Part shown: positions 1 through 14,151 of the stretch, one piece after another
How positions within the stretch are numbered: position 1 is the stretch's first letter
How the letters are laid out: each line of letters opens with the position of its first letter
Assembly (NCBI RefSeq): GCF_027409185.1
Contig: NC_084468.1
Coordinates: 104,284,001 to 104,348,000 of the forward strand
From: Cynocephalus volans
Lineage: Eukaryota > Chordata > Mammalia > Dermoptera > Cynocephalidae
Reading direction: 5' to 3'
DNA: 64,000 nt
Made by a program: the position numbers and the translations under genes
The notes under the pieces: generated by a model
Seen by the model: the letters and a program-made list of their open reading frames with translations, nothing else
The model's database searches: none
What the model was told of the DNA's origin: nothing

Positions 1-52
1 ATTTGTATTATCTTTTTAATTCTATTTTTCCATGAACTTTTTGAAGTACCTT
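1..52. repeat. Right half of a mariner-type MITE, cut by the window edge
   Basis: The segment matches the right half of the complete palindromic element at 11173-11253: the same TATTATCTTTTAATTC-like core followed by a terminus containing AACTTTTTGAAGT. The left half is outside the window. Short palindromic elements with a TA target are characteristic of mariner-derived MITEs. The family name is not certain. Confidence 0.6.
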
Positions 53-211
53 CATAGAATCCATGGAAACATGGAAACTTAGGGGAGGAATGCTTACTTC
101 TGGCTGTGGGAGATGGGAAAAACTACAAGAAGAAAGTTAAATGTGAGTTAGAACTTAAAGAGGATTTAGAAATGTAGTAGTAAAGCTCAAAATACTGAGA
201 GAGCGAGAAAA

Positions 212-229
212 AGAGAGAGAGAGAGAGAG
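212..229. repeat. (GA)n microsatellite
   Basis: Nine uninterrupted GA units are visible, with a degenerate purine run extending to about 199 on the left. Confidence 0.9.
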
Positions 230-574
230 TATAAGTAAAGGCAATGAGGTAGTAGAGCATAAAATGGGAAGAGCAAGCAGTTATTCAATGTCCTGGAACA
301 ACAGGTGCCTGAAAGAATAGGGCAAAACCTGAATGAATGACCTCTCCACTGGGATGTCTAAATTATGTTTTCCACCCAGGCACCAAATCTGTTTTTTCGG
401 TCTCCCACTAGCCAGTTGCTAAAAGTCTAAACCCAGGAATTATCCTTGATTTCTGTTTCCCTCACAATATTTATCGAATTTATCAGCAAATTCAGTTGAC
501 AGTACCTCTGAAACACACCATGAGACCACCCACTTCTTTCGATCTTCACAGAAAACGTCTGGAATCCAAGCCAT

Positions 575-1180
575 CATTTCTTGCTTGAATTGCTATACTC
601 TTTTCTCCTTCCACTCTTGTCCTCTTATAATCTCTTCACACAGCAAAAGAAGCCAGAATGATCTTTATAAAATTTATTCAGATTATTCACAATGGTTTCC
701 CTTCACACTTAGAAGGAAATCCATATTCCTTACTTGGACAAAACCCCAGACAATCCACCTTTCTGTCCCCTCTTCCCTATAACCCACCCTCACCTACTAA
801 TCTGGAAACATAGACCTTCTGTCTTTTCCTGAACATGCCAACTTCTGCCTTAGGATCCTTGCATTAGCTATTTCCTCTACAGGAAATGCTGATGTGCTTT
901 AGCCATACTGTACATGGCTAACTTTTGACCTTGAGATGGCAGTTTATATGTCACTTCTTGAGAGAAGTCTTCCCTGATGATTAAGTCTAAAGTAACTATT
1001 GAGTCATTCAGTTATTCACCATTACATCACCCTATTTTAACTTTCTGCATAACTTCTATCACTACTTGATGTTTTTCTATGTGTTTATGTTTATTTTCTG
1101 TCTCCTTCACTAGAATATAAGAGCTGAGATTTTATTCTGTTCACTTAGAACTGTGCCTGGCACTGAATGAATAAATTAAT
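575..1180 (+). repeat. Old L2-like LINE remnant
   Basis: The text has the signature of the 3' part of mammalian L2: pyrimidine-rich clauses about small tissue, then CACTTCTTGAGAGAAGTCTTCCCTGA-type sequence, and a tail with GTGCCTGGCACTGAATGAATAAAT. It is diverged and probably in fragments. Limits are approximate, and a relation to another ancient repeat is possible for the left half. Confidence 0.55.
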
Positions 1181-1541
1181 TAATGCCTAAATCAAACAAA
1201 GCTAGAAAATTATGTGGGCTCCTGAAAGCCAATTTAAGGAAGTTGGACTATATTCAGAAAACAATTGGAAGCATTTTGAGGTTTTTGAGGTGGAGATACA
1301 AAGATGCAAAAGACATACTTCTTGCCTTAGAAGAGTTTAAAATTCACAGATAACTCAAACCAAACTATATTCTTAAAGAGAAGCTGATAATATAAAGTAC
1401 CGTATCATAGCATAAGACAATTGATGCTACAGGAATTTGGCTAAGGGACTGTGGGCTGGGATAGTTAGAGGGAAGTCAGAACAAAAAGATCACAGGACAT
1501 ATACAAGTAGAGAGAAGGTAGGGAGGAAACATCATTTCTTG

Positions 1542-1626
1542 TTTTTTTGGCAGCTGGCTGGGATCTAAACCCTTGACCTTGATGTTACAAGGTAGCACAC
1601 TAACCAACTGAGCAACTGGCCAGCCC
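1542..1626 (-). repeat. tRNA-derived half-SINE (CYN type)
   Basis: On the minus strand this reads as GGCTGGCCAGTTGCTCAGTTGG (A-box region), then a B-box-like GGTCAAGGGTTTAGATCC, then a short A-tail (T run at 1542-1548). It is the right-hand unit of the dimeric SINE at 43864-44046 in single form. No clear target-site duplication was found, so it is likely older than the GC-rich copies. Confidence 0.75.
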
Positions 1627-1869
1627 AGAAATATCTTAAATAGGGGGAACATTGTTAGCAAAGGCACAGAGGCAAGAAACATTTGTGATGAGCTCAGGGT
1701 ACAGGGAATAGATTAGTTTCGTCCAAAACTAAGAGTACATACAAAGGGTATTTATACTAATTTGTTGCCAATATCTGTTTTTATCATAAAAGCATGGTCC
1801 TTAAATGGAAATACTTACCTCAGAGGTAAAGAACTGAAAACCATACGTAGGATATAAATGTGCCCATAA

Positions 1870-2208
<339 letters not shown>

Positions 2209-3015
2209 AAAGAAAGTTGTATGTGCCACAGAAACCTCTGAATATAAAAGTTGCTGTTTTATTACTCTACTTACTTGCAAAGCCACTTACGTTCATTATT
2301 AGTAGCAATCATTTAACAGCAATTTAGCAATTTTCCTTTTATAGCATTTCATTTCATTCTCAGATCAAACACTAATAAGCAATTAAAAATCTTATTTTAA
2401 AAAACCTTAACTCACTTGTCTTTATTCACAATATTGTTTTCACATGGTTTAAACAATCCAGCCTTATCATGGCAAAAGTTCAGATGGAAGAGTAACAGAC
2501 AACAAAAGTTTTATCTTTGTTTCATTTAATTTATTCCAGAATAAGTTTTTCAAGTGGAATCTAGAACCAAAATACAGTGCAAATATGTAGACTCATTCAA
2601 AGTTTTATCTAAGGAATGAAAACTATGGAAGAGTATGTACAGATGTTATTGATGGAGAAAAGGGTTGGGTGACTCCTTTCTGGTGACCATGATGAAATAG
2701 TATGTCCAGATGAAGCCTTTTCATTAGTCATTCTTAAAATTCTAAAGTGGTTTGTACTTTTGAACGTGCTTTGAATCATTGGGTAATTATTCTGAATGGC
2801 ATTCTCCAGAGTTTAATTAGATTAGCATATTTGTTTGGTATTAAGTCAGGGAGACTGAGACAATGACTCAAGGAATGTCCTACTACTATGGTTTTAATGA
2901 CCAAGTTGTGCTTAGAATTCAAGTTCCACAAACCCCAGGGCTTTGCATTGATTAGGTTCAACTTTATGTAAGTGTTTTTAGAAGTGTAAGAACAAATAAA
3001 ATGCACATTAATATA
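2209..3015 (+). other. MYOZ2: Probable MYOZ2 3' UTR
   Basis: AT-rich sequence after the MYOZ2 stop with no repeat that I recognise. A canonical AATAAA lies at 2995-3000, about 790 bases after the stop, and is the best candidate for the main poly(A) signal. Weaker hexamer variants occur earlier (AATATA near 2240). The true end needs transcript data. Confidence 0.5.
2995..3000 (+). terminator. MYOZ2: Candidate MYOZ2 poly(A) signal
   Basis: This is the first perfect AATAAA downstream of the MYOZ2 stop codon. It is followed within about 60 bases by a TG- and GA-rich stretch that could act as a downstream element. Confidence 0.45.
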
Positions 3016-4379
3016 TGTATAAATAATATATGTATGTGAGAGAGGGAGAGAGAATGTATAATTTGAATTGGCAACTTTCTTTGCTGAATCTTTAAGTTTT
3101 GTTCAAATCCTCAAGTACTAGGGAGTACATGCTATAAAACACAAACAAAAATGAGAATTAGAAGAGCACAAAAGGATCTGAAAGCAATGTAGCACACATC
3201 TGTCATGATATATGTAATATATGATATAAAAGACTCAAATTAAACTAATACAAATTTATAGATATATCTTAAAATACGATTGAGGAAGTATATAACATGG
3301 AACTCATAAGAAATCAATATCAATTCCTCCCATTTCAATTCAGTTAAGAGATCTGTGATAGATGTTTATAGTGGAGAAGAAATGTCTCATCCATAGAAAA
3401 CTGTCTACCAGTTTAAGTTTAGGAGATAGGAGGAAGGAGAGAGTATAGTAATGAAAATGCCAAGTAGTAACATTACATATTTATGAAAGATTCTGTGTAT
3501 GTAGTGTGGGAACTGGTGGCTGTTTTAATCATCCCCTAGACTCATAGGTAGAGAAATTTTTTAAAAATTCCTTATGAAAAATAAGACCCCTAGAAAGTAA
3601 CAATGTCAAAGTATTGTATTTACACATGACCATTGCAGATAATTTGTATAATTTAAGATACACCTTTAAGATATCTTAGTTTTATTTATAGGTTTTGGTA
3701 TTTACCTGTTTTAAAATAATGTTGGCATCTGTGATAAACTCTATTTAAGAGGCTTCCATCACGCGTTTTTTTGTTCATTTTAATCTTTAAAAAATAAAAA
3801 TTAGTCATATTTTTTATGGATTCTGATGAAATGGTTTAGTTCTTTATTAGCATCATAAAATGAGTCACTATTTTTAATGAAATAACAATTTTATTGCATT
3901 ATTTCAACCATGTCTTAAGAGTTAAACTATATGATTAGTGTCACCATTCTGCAACCACTGAAAGGGAGGTCAGCAATTAAGCATATTAGCTATACAAGTG
4001 GAACAGTGCTTCCAGTATCATAAAAGAATATTTTAAAAGGGAGAATCTTAAGTGGCTTCTTCTAAGACTGGGTAGAAATGAAGAAATAATCCTCTGTTCA
4101 CTATAGTATTCCTTTCTTTCCTGGAAGTGTCTATTGAATCTAGCTCAGATGACACCTTTAGAAATGCCAAAATTTCACTCTCGTTGCTACACCATTCAGA
4201 ATTCAAAAAGAATTTTAAATGAGTTTTCCATTGACCTGAAAAACAGCTAAGTCTTTCAAAGTCAGGAGAAATATGATAGTCTTTTCAGAACAGCAAAAAG
4301 ACTGGCATTTTTTCCACGTGCATTTGCATACATGAAATATGGAAAAAAGGAGAAAGAACATTAAAAGTAAAGAAATGAG

Positions 4380-4640
4380 AATAACATTTGTTGATGCACT
4401 AATAAATGTCAAGCACTATACTCATTGCTTAATAAAGGCAATTATATACCTGCATATATATATTTAATATTAATTTATTTTTATAATTATCCTGTGAGGA
4501 AGGCATTATAAATAATCTCAATTTTATATAAGAAAACTGAGCCTCAGAGAACATGACCTGAAATAAGCCTAGCTCACAAGGGGAAGAACTTGGTAAGTGT
4601 GGCTCTGAACTATATGCTCTAAGAACTCATGGTTCATAAC
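4380..4640 (-). repeat. MIR SINE relic
   Basis: On the + strand the segment reads through the reverse complement of MIR: a TGTCAAGCACTAT-like block, a CCTGTGAGGAAGGCATTAT block, then AAACTGAGCCTCAGAGAA, which is the reverse of the family's conserved CTCAGTTT core. An AT-rich insertion splits the left half. Limits are approximate. Confidence 0.65.
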
Positions 4641-6011
4641 CTCTTTCAGAATAAAATTCAGCCTTAAACTACTTTATTACATATAGAAAAAATAATGAAA
4701 AATCTCCATTATCTTAAGTTTGGGTAAATACAGCAATAAATTGAATAATTTTAGAGTCAATATTTAAAGTCATACAGGAACTCATAATCATAAAAGCTGA
4801 ACTCTCAGACTGTGTTGAAAGTGAACTAAATGAAACAAGCAATATGCACAAGTTTAATTTTGAAATTAGAGAAACACAAACGTGTACTCTGATTAAACCT
4901 GCTCATTTCTGCTCAGCATTGTACATACTTTTGATCTATGTAATCTTCCTTTCCTTTTCCCTAGAAGGAGAAAGAGAGGGAAAGAGGAAAGAAATGCTTG
5001 ACACTAATATCCATTAGGCTGAAAAAAATCATCTACTGTAACAACATACCAAAACCATTCCTTAAAATGAAAATATTTTCTACTTTTCAAAACTTCAGAG
5101 GAAACTCAATTTCCAGTATACTGTTCACAAGACTTCCAGGTCATGAAATTATATCTATTTTATTTAAGCCAATTTCCTCTTACCTCATTGGCAGGATTGA
5201 TGATCAGCTGGCCAACTGTCCTCTGGATAATAATGACCTACATTAATAAATAGAGTATGGTTAAAAAAAACATCCTTGGCTGCTACCTCGCTACTTCCTT
5301 TAATCAGTTTTCAAATTATTTTCCATCTCTTAACTCAGTATTGGAAAGAACTTGACAATTAAAAGTAACTATTTATTTGCTAGTACAAAATCAAGCCAAA
5401 TGTAAACAATTTTAAGTAAAAACAACCATTTATTGCAGCCGTTTAATATTTTACATTTTTTAAATAAACCCATTTATAAATGTTTTAGCAGCTTGGAAAT
5501 GGAGGGAGTCAATTATTCTTGCTAATATGGAGCAGAACATCCAGTCATGAGTATGAAAAGAACATACTGAACTTTCCAACTCAGGGCACAGTTGTATCAG
5601 CACACTTATTAATTCTGGAATCTCCTCTGCTTATGCAAGATAAAACTTACATGACATCATCACAGTTTTTCAGCCACAACTGCTCTTTATTATGCTTAGG
5701 AAAGTATTTCTTTGAATGCCCCTTTTCTTATGAAAAATATTTTCGCCCTCCACATGCTCTATTCTGTAGGAAGAAGGGCAGTTCACTTTCTATGAAAGGT
5801 GGAAGAGTGCCAGGCTTTGTCAAGAACAAGCAAGGGGAATCCATTTCAAAATAACTGATCAAAGCACTTTGCAAATATATCAAAGAGTTCTTAAAAAAAC
5901 TGTAGTGTCTTTAAAACGTTAAATTTTCTAGATCTAAGAAAAAAGGTAAAATTGAATACGAATTCCAATGGCTTAAATTGAAATGCTGCTAAATTAAATA
6001 AAAGTGTGTGT

Positions 6012-6048
6012 AGGAGGCGGAGGGGAGGGGAACTAAAAAAAAAAAAAA
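6012..6048 (+). mobile_element. 37-bp retro-insertion: GC-rich stub plus poly(A)
   Basis: The 12-bp direct repeat AAAAGTGTGTGT occurs at 6000-6011 and again at 6049-6060. Between the copies lie a purine-rich GC stub (about 23 bases) and an uninterrupted A run. A stub, poly(A) and target-site duplication is the layout of a severely 5'-truncated L1-mediated insertion. Slippage-based duplication of the GT run is the alternative. Confidence 0.5.
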
Positions 6049-6884
6049 AAAAGTGTGTGTCCCTATTTGAATTCCTTAAACACAGGAGCTAGATTTCGAC
6101 ACAGGATATGAACTTCCCCTGCGTTATTATAATGTGATTTCAATAGGAAGACTTGGTACATATGGGCAGATACAGAAAAAAAGCTATTTCTAAGAGGTTA
6201 TAGTTTAGGTCCAAAAAAGAATGTGCTTATTATTCTGTAATGTATAATATTTTGAAACACATTTCAATGACAACTTGAGCAGTGGACACATTTCAGGAAA
6301 TAGGAATGGAAAAAAGTCAGAAAGAAAAAAGATAAATTCAATGTCATTATCTATTTTAAAATTGCTGATTGCAGGATTAGCATAGAAGCTGCATCACTAG
6401 CAAAACAAATATAAAGAGCAGGGGGAAAAAGGAATGCCTGAATGAAGCAGGCAGAAAGGAAATACAATCTCCGCTGTGCAAAAAAGCTAATTGTGTCATT
6501 TTATGTTTTCTGAAGCCTTTTCCTCACCCCTTTTGAAGTAGTTTTGTTCTACATATACGCAATTGTTTGTTCTGGATTGTCACCCAAATAGATACTCGCA
6601 TTACATTTTATCATCACTCACCTATAATATATAAAAGCAGTTGTACTCAAAGGTGCCAGCTTTGAAGTGAAAAATTTACACACAGACCTACCACAAATCA
6701 GTGATATAATCTCAAGCAATTTATTTCACTCTGTAAAACAGTTTTCTCCAACTATTTATATGATTCAAATGTCACCTCCTTCTGAGACCTTTCCTGAAAA
6801 CCCTTAAGAGAGCATACTTATAACCTCTTATTGTGCTTTTATTTTTCTTTACAAACTTATTCCTTAACGTAATGTGTTAGTCCA

Positions 6885-7265
6885 GATCCTCTGAGAAGCA
6901 CACGCCAAGATGGGATTAAACGTGCAAGAATTTTATTAGGAGAAATGCCTGTGTGAGAGAAAATGCGGATGTAGTCAAGAAAGGCTGGGAGAGCTAGCAG
7001 ACCTCAAACGGAAGTGCATGGAAGTGTTAGAGACTGCCACACAATCCCAGGAAGATTCAGCAAGGCTGTTGGGGAGTCCTTGAGCCAAAGTCACCCATTG
7101 CTGGTGGGGTTCTGTGTCTCCCAGAAACAGCCTGCCTTAGTGTCATTGCCACCATCAGGCATTGGCTGGTAGCAGCTTGTGGAAGGCAGCCTCGGCATGA
7201 ATGCACTGATGGAGTGGAGAGTGCAATAGAACCAGGACCCTTTGTCAGTTATGTTGTTGGTGGTC
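6885..7265 (-). repeat. Old LTR, probably ERVL class
   Basis: A more GC-rich block starts with TGTTAGTCCAGATCCTCTGA and contains AAGAATTTTATTAGG, the reverse complement of an LTR poly(A) region, so the LTR would read on the minus strand. The text looks like a mammal-wide LTR, but I cannot name the subfamily and the borders are approximate. Confidence 0.5.
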
Positions 7266-7377
7266 TGCAAAGAGCACTCCTATGGCTGCCACACATAATA
7301 TGTATACTTATTCCGTTATTGTTTATTTCTCCCACAGAATGAATGCTCTCTGAGGGCTGGGACTTTGCCTTTTTTAT

Positions 7378-7722
7378 TAATTTTGTTTTATATTTTAATT
7401 GACAAATAAAAATTGTATATACTGATTGTGTACAACATGTTTTGAAACATGTATGCATTGTGGAATGGCTCCACGGATATACACATTACCTCACATATTT
7501 GACACTTTTTGTGATAAGAACACTTAAAATCTGTTCTTAGAGGTTTTCAAAATAGAGGTTTTTACAATAGATATCCTGAACTTATTCCTTTTATCAAATA
7601 GAAATTTTGAATCCTTTGATCAACATTTTCCCAGTCTTCCACCCTGTTAGCCCCAGGTAATCACCATTCTACTCTCTACTTCTATGAGTTCAACTTTTTT
7701 AGATTCCACATATAAGTGAGAT
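7378..7722 (-). repeat. Old L1 3' end (L1M type), antisense
   Basis: It starts with the reverse of a mammalian L1 3' UTR tail (TTTTAATTGACAAATAAAAATTG) followed by the stereotyped GTACAACATGTTTTGAAACATG and, at the right, CCACATATAAGTGAGATCA. It is 5'-truncated. The age class L1MA/L1MB is a guess from divergence. Confidence 0.75.
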
Positions 7723-8268
7723 CACTTCACCTTTTTTACTAGCTGCTGTATCCTTTGTGCCTGGTACATACTAAAAACAATAAATATTTGTTAAATAAAC
7801 AAGTCTGAATTCCTGGGACACAATTACTATCTTAAAAATAATGCATTATAAAGTACACTACCTTATACATGTTAAGAGCTCAATAAATGTTAGCTATTAT
7901 TATTAATAAAATAAAAAATTATTAAGATCACACAGTAAAAACAAAAAGGCATTTAGAACTAAGTTAGATAAGAGGTGACACTGAGATTACTTTGGGATGA
8001 ATATATTTGGCCCTGATTTGGACCTAATGTATGTTCGAGCCATGAGTATGGTAAACATATACATAATCAGAAACACTAAAGTAGTCTAGTTTTTAGAATA
8101 AGCATTATTATTCACTCTGTTCTCCAGACTCAAAAGCCGTTAAGATAGCCTTTTTAGGAGATTACTAAAATGGTCTTATTTCTTGTGAGCATTCACATTT
8201 TGTACGTCACTTGAGAATTAAAAAAAAAGAAAAAGAAGAACCAATATGTGGGATACTTTCCTCAATCA
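7723..8268. other. Intergenic DNA
   Basis: AT-rich sequence with a short L2/MIR-like scrap near 7740-7900 (two ATAAATGTT-type ends). I see nothing else in it. Confidence 0.5.
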
Positions 8269-8283
8269 ATATAGCCTATCTCA

Positions 8284-8439
8284 GGCCGAGCCCGTGGTGC
8301 ACTCGGGAGAGTGCGGTGCTGGGAGCATGGCGATGCTCCCGCCGCGGGTTCGGATCCTATATAGGAATGGCCGGTGCACTCACTGGCTGAGTGCCGGTCA
8401 CGAAAAAGACAAAAAAAAAAGAAAAAAAAAAATATATAT
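8284..8439 (+). mobile_element. CYN-type tRNA-derived SINE, GC-rich monomer
   Basis: A 5' tRNA-like head carries an A box (GTGGTGCACTCGGGAGAG region) and a B box (GGGTTCGGATCC at about 8345-8356). A second conserved segment, CACTCACTGGCTGAGTGCCGG, and an A-rich tail follow. Direct repeats flank it with one mismatch: ATATAGCCTATCTC at 8269-8282 and ATATAGTCTATCTC at 8440-8453. The head is tRNA-like but embedded in a retroposon, so it is not a tRNA gene. The copy is CpG-rich and therefore young. It carries the palindrome CCTATATAGG at 8356-8365. Confidence 0.9.
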
Positions 8440-8699
8440 ATATAGTCTATCTCTACAGGAAATACATTACATAATCAGAAGGGAGTTCCCGTGGGATTGA
8501 TGCCAACAAAGTATTGCCTTTTTTCTGTTTTTTTAATAACTAAAATGGCTTTTCATTCAAACACCTGTTTGGAATGTTTCAGATAAAAAAAAATATTGCA
8601 ATTAGATTCTAATTCTTTGGCAAAATAATCTATAGAGTATAATGAATAAAAACAATCATGCCTAACTCCCTTGCTCTGGGGAATTTCTACCTTGCTTAG

Positions 8700-8715
8700 A
8701 GAAATTAGGCATCTG
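8700..8715 (+). repeat. Left target-site duplication of PRRC2A retrocopy
   Basis: AGAAATTAGGCATCTG is present here and again, identical over 16 bases, at 10752-10767 just after the poly(A) run. Confidence 0.93.
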
Positions 8716-10751
<2,036 letters not shown>

Positions 10752-10767
10752 AGAAATTAGGCATCTG
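10752..10767 (+). repeat. Right target-site duplication of PRRC2A retrocopy
   Basis: This is an exact 16-base match to 8700-8715, directly after the A-rich tail. Confidence 0.93.
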
Positions 10768-13544
10768 GAAGTCGTTTAACCAAGGAAAGGTAATTCCTCT
10801 ATCAGCTGAAATAATGGAAAATGCACTTAAATACAATCAACTTGAAATAATCTTTTCTTCTTTCCCACCTTACCTTGAAAAATCAGGAATTAATATTTAC
10901 CAATTTCCATATATATTTCCATCCTCAAGCTTAATTTTTAAACTCAATTTATAACATCCTTTTTTTTAACCTTAATCCTACCTATGTAAAACATTGGAGC
11001 TAATGAGGATGATTACAACATAGCTGATTTGCTTCAGGTTCTAGGCCTCCTGGACAAGGGTCTCTTCTAAGCCCTATAGCACTCCAAGCTCAGTGCCTAT
11101 TTTAGAACATAAAGTCAAATGTGAATATGGACCACATTTATTTTAAGAAATATGTCCTTTACTTCTAGTATACATGGGGTCTTCAAAAAGTTCATTAAAT
11201 AATTTATATTATCTTTTAATTCCATTTTTCCACTAACTTTTTGAAGTCCCCGGTATAGAAAGAGATGTGAACATAACGTGATTAATTACAGTAAGTTTCC
11301 TCCCAAACTCATCAAAACCTATTACAAACTTTTAAAAACCCAAACTCTGAACTCTGCGTTGAAGTACTACACGTTAAATTTATAGCTACAGAGAAAAATT
11401 AACATGTTTTCAGATGCATATATATATAAATGTATCAATTATGGTTAATGATCACAGTTATCAGATGTATTAGACTATGCTATTTGTACAATTCCATACT
11501 CTGATGTTTACTTAAGTGTTCTTTTGTTAGTACAGTAAAAAGATATTAATAATTTAGATATAGTAATAAAAATAAGCAAAGAACAAGTTGTTATTTTGCA
11601 AAGTACAACCTGCTAGTACCATGTTAATGGCATAATAAAACACTTTCTTTGCTTTAAAGTAAGTAAACAACCATATGCTCAGAATCAATAAACTTTAGAA
11701 TTAGACACTATCTTGAAATGTTCTAAATCAATCCCCTCATTTACAGAATGGAAACTGAGATTAGAGAAGTCAAAAAACTGGATCAATCTTATGTTGCAGG
11801 TCTAAAATTAGGACCCAAGGATCCCAACTTCAGATTTAACATTCCTTCCACACTTTTGTTCTCCTTCCTATCACAGTTGAGAACACAATCATCCACACAG
11901 GCACAATCCATATATCTTTTGATGACATTTTGTAAATGATTTCATATATATCTATATAAAGATATAGCCTAATATAAATTATATACCATATTTATTGACC
12001 ATAGAGAAATAAAACTATAGATAAGGGAAAATGTTAGTAAAATGTGCAGCCAGAGAGTAAAATCCTTTTTTGGCAATGCTAGGAAGTTTTAATTTTATTA
12101 GTAAAAACTTGTTAACATGACAGTATCAAACCAAAATGAGTATTTTTTTTGTAATTGGATGGAGTAAATTTCCATTCTGTATTGAAGAAGAGAGTAAACA
12201 TTACTCTTCCAATAAAAACCTCTTGCTCTGTGCTGTTCAAACTATAGTCGTGTTCTGTTAGGGGGCTAGAAATCAACTTAGTTGGTTATAACCAGTACCT
12301 TTTAAAATGAAATAAAATAGAATAAAATATCAGAGTACATCACTCACAGTAATAGTATTATTTCGTGAAATTTTTCATTCAGTTTTACATATATGTTCAT
12401 GTGTACTGGATCACAATGTATTCTGCTTACTCTACGTTGCAGTCTAAAACGTCTGAAAGCCACTCTTCTATCTAGTGCTAGTTGCTGCTTGAAATTTAAA
12501 TGTCAGCACTATTTTTAGCAACTGAAATGGCTTCTGTCACATTTAAACCATTCTGATAGAGTTCTTCAGAATTAAAAGAATTTGAAGAGCAGAACAAAAC
12601 TTGTAGAAAGCAATTTAATCAGAAAACTTTGATTTTTAAAATGTACAAAAAGGCTTTAACACACATACCAGCGATATTGCTTGCCAAGAGTTACTTTGTA
12701 TTTTTCCCCAGCACAATTTCAGGTTTAGGGCTTGTTTTACTGATAAGAGAATGAGAGATTCAAGAGCACAACCAGTTAAGAATTAGAAATAAATTCAGTA
12801 CTCTAGTATTTCTGCCTTTTTATATACTTGTAATTCTTTGGAATAGTTCTATCACTGATTATTTTCCAACAACAATTTTATTACTTTATTAAACATTAAG
12901 TCCTTCTTTCGCATTTTTATTTTGACTGTGAAGTGAATTTCAACAAGGAAATTCAACTTGAAAACACTGGTGCCCTGAATATTTTTGTTATCCTTACAAA
13001 GAAATGTGCTCTCCAGGGCAACTTCCTTTGCTTTTAGTATTGCAGCCAATATGTTATTAGCAAAAGACACTGTGTTACTTTACTACTGTATTTCTTAAAG
13101 AACTACTTTATTTTATTTTTTTAAAGAACTACTTTAAAAACAAGTCAACCCAAAATGTAGAGTGTGAGAGTGTGTGTGTGTGCACGTGTGTGTGCATGTC
13201 ACAGATGCTTCTGTTAGATTGGCACGAAGTTTGATAAATGTCTAGACACCATAGTGTTTTACATATAAAGTCAGTGTACTATCACGGATATTACAATTCA
13301 GAAAAAGAAACTATTTGCTTGTGAAATACTCTTGACCTCCTCCTTATGTTCCACTTCCCTTGTCTTTCAAAAGGGGTCAAAGGTGTCAAGTATGTTTATC
13401 ACCAATATTTGAATACAGAAGAAATTTTACTGCATTTTGAGAAACAAGAGTACCATCTCCCATGAAACTTCAGGGAAAATACTTCACACCAGGCAAATTC
13501 CAAGTGTTTAGAAACTGGATTGCAGTCTGTAAAGCTACATGACT
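10768..13544. other. Intergenic DNA
   Basis: AT-rich sequence holding the MITE at 11173-11253 and a MIR-like core near 11730-11760 (CCTCATTTACAGAATGGAAACTGAG). A small TG run lies at about 13170-13195. I see no gene. Confidence 0.6.
11173..11253. mobile_element. Complete 81-bp palindromic mariner-type MITE
   Basis: The element is flanked by TA on both sides (11171-11172 and 11254-11255), the target of mariner transposases. The left arm GGGGTCTTCAAAAAGTTCA and the right arm AACTTTTTGAAGTCCCC are near-perfect inverted repeats, so the strand can fold into a hairpin. It has no coding capacity. A second half copy lies at 1-52. Confidence 0.8.
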
Positions 13545-13912
13545 ACGCCAATTGTCCGGCTACTTTTACCTGCCCGTAATCCTGTCAACTGGGCCAATTG
13601 TCAAACTAGGGCTGTGTCTGGGGCTCACAGACCCCTCAAGCCCATTCACAGACTGGGTCACAAACCCTTCACATGCCACGCTGGGTCACCAGACCCCTTA
13701 CACATGGGTCTATGAGCTAGGTAACCAGCCAAAGGTCCTTGGAAGCCATAGGTTGGAAAGCATGGCCACACTGAGTGGTGTCTGCCTGAGGCAGTCGCCA
13801 GCAAAGGCCTCAGCACCATGCATGTGCACCAACTCCACCCACACACACAAACACACACACAATTTGTTTACTGAACCACCCCCAACCGGCCCTAGGGTGA
13901 GTGAAGCCCGAT
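13545..13912. repeat. GC-rich block with ~30-bp tandem units, type unknown
   Basis: The block stands out from AT-rich surroundings. From about 13618 it contains three or four imperfect units of 29-33 bp built around CTGGGTCACMRACCCCTT and ending in CACATG. Further right is an A/C-rich stretch (about 13837-13861) with CA repeats. CCAATTGTC occurs twice at its left (about 13548 and 13592). No poly(A), LTR signals or target-site duplication were found. It could be an LTR, a minisatellite or a lineage-specific retroelement fragment. Confidence 0.6.
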
Positions 13913-14151
13913 GAAATTATTCTATTTTCCCAACACAGTCCTAGTTCTGCTGGTGTTTAGAATGAGCAAAGGTAATTTTACTTCCCTAAGTTTAAGTTTT
14001 CTCAACTGTACAGGGAGAGATTTTAACAAATTCATCTGTGTTCTTTTCCATCTCTAATATTCTAAAGAGTCTTATACGTGTTACAAAACTTGTTTTATAA
14101 AAAAAATTAAAGAAGTGATATTTATGAGTAAAACTCCTAGTGAATGGCTTT

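Larger units (their letters stand above)
3016..6884. other. Intergenic DNA, MYOZ2 to USP53, left part
   Basis: AT-rich sequence without a gene that I can support. It contains a MIR relic (about 4380-4640), a tiny retro-insertion (6012-6048) and otherwise unremarkable DNA. An open frame of 111 codons at 5519-5854 resembles no family that I know. Confidence 0.6.

Noticed and set aside
8284..8356. tRNA-like A and B boxes that could suggest tRNA genes here and at 14152, 35831 and 43864
   Set aside because: Each lies inside a retroposon with tail and target-site duplications. No complete cloverleaf with acceptor pairing was seen.
8246..8500. Open frame with tRNA-head-derived peptide, with look-alikes at 14081-14284 (minus) and 35769-36068
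   Set aside because: All three share the same peptide because they read through the same SINE. They are translations of a repeat, not a protein family.
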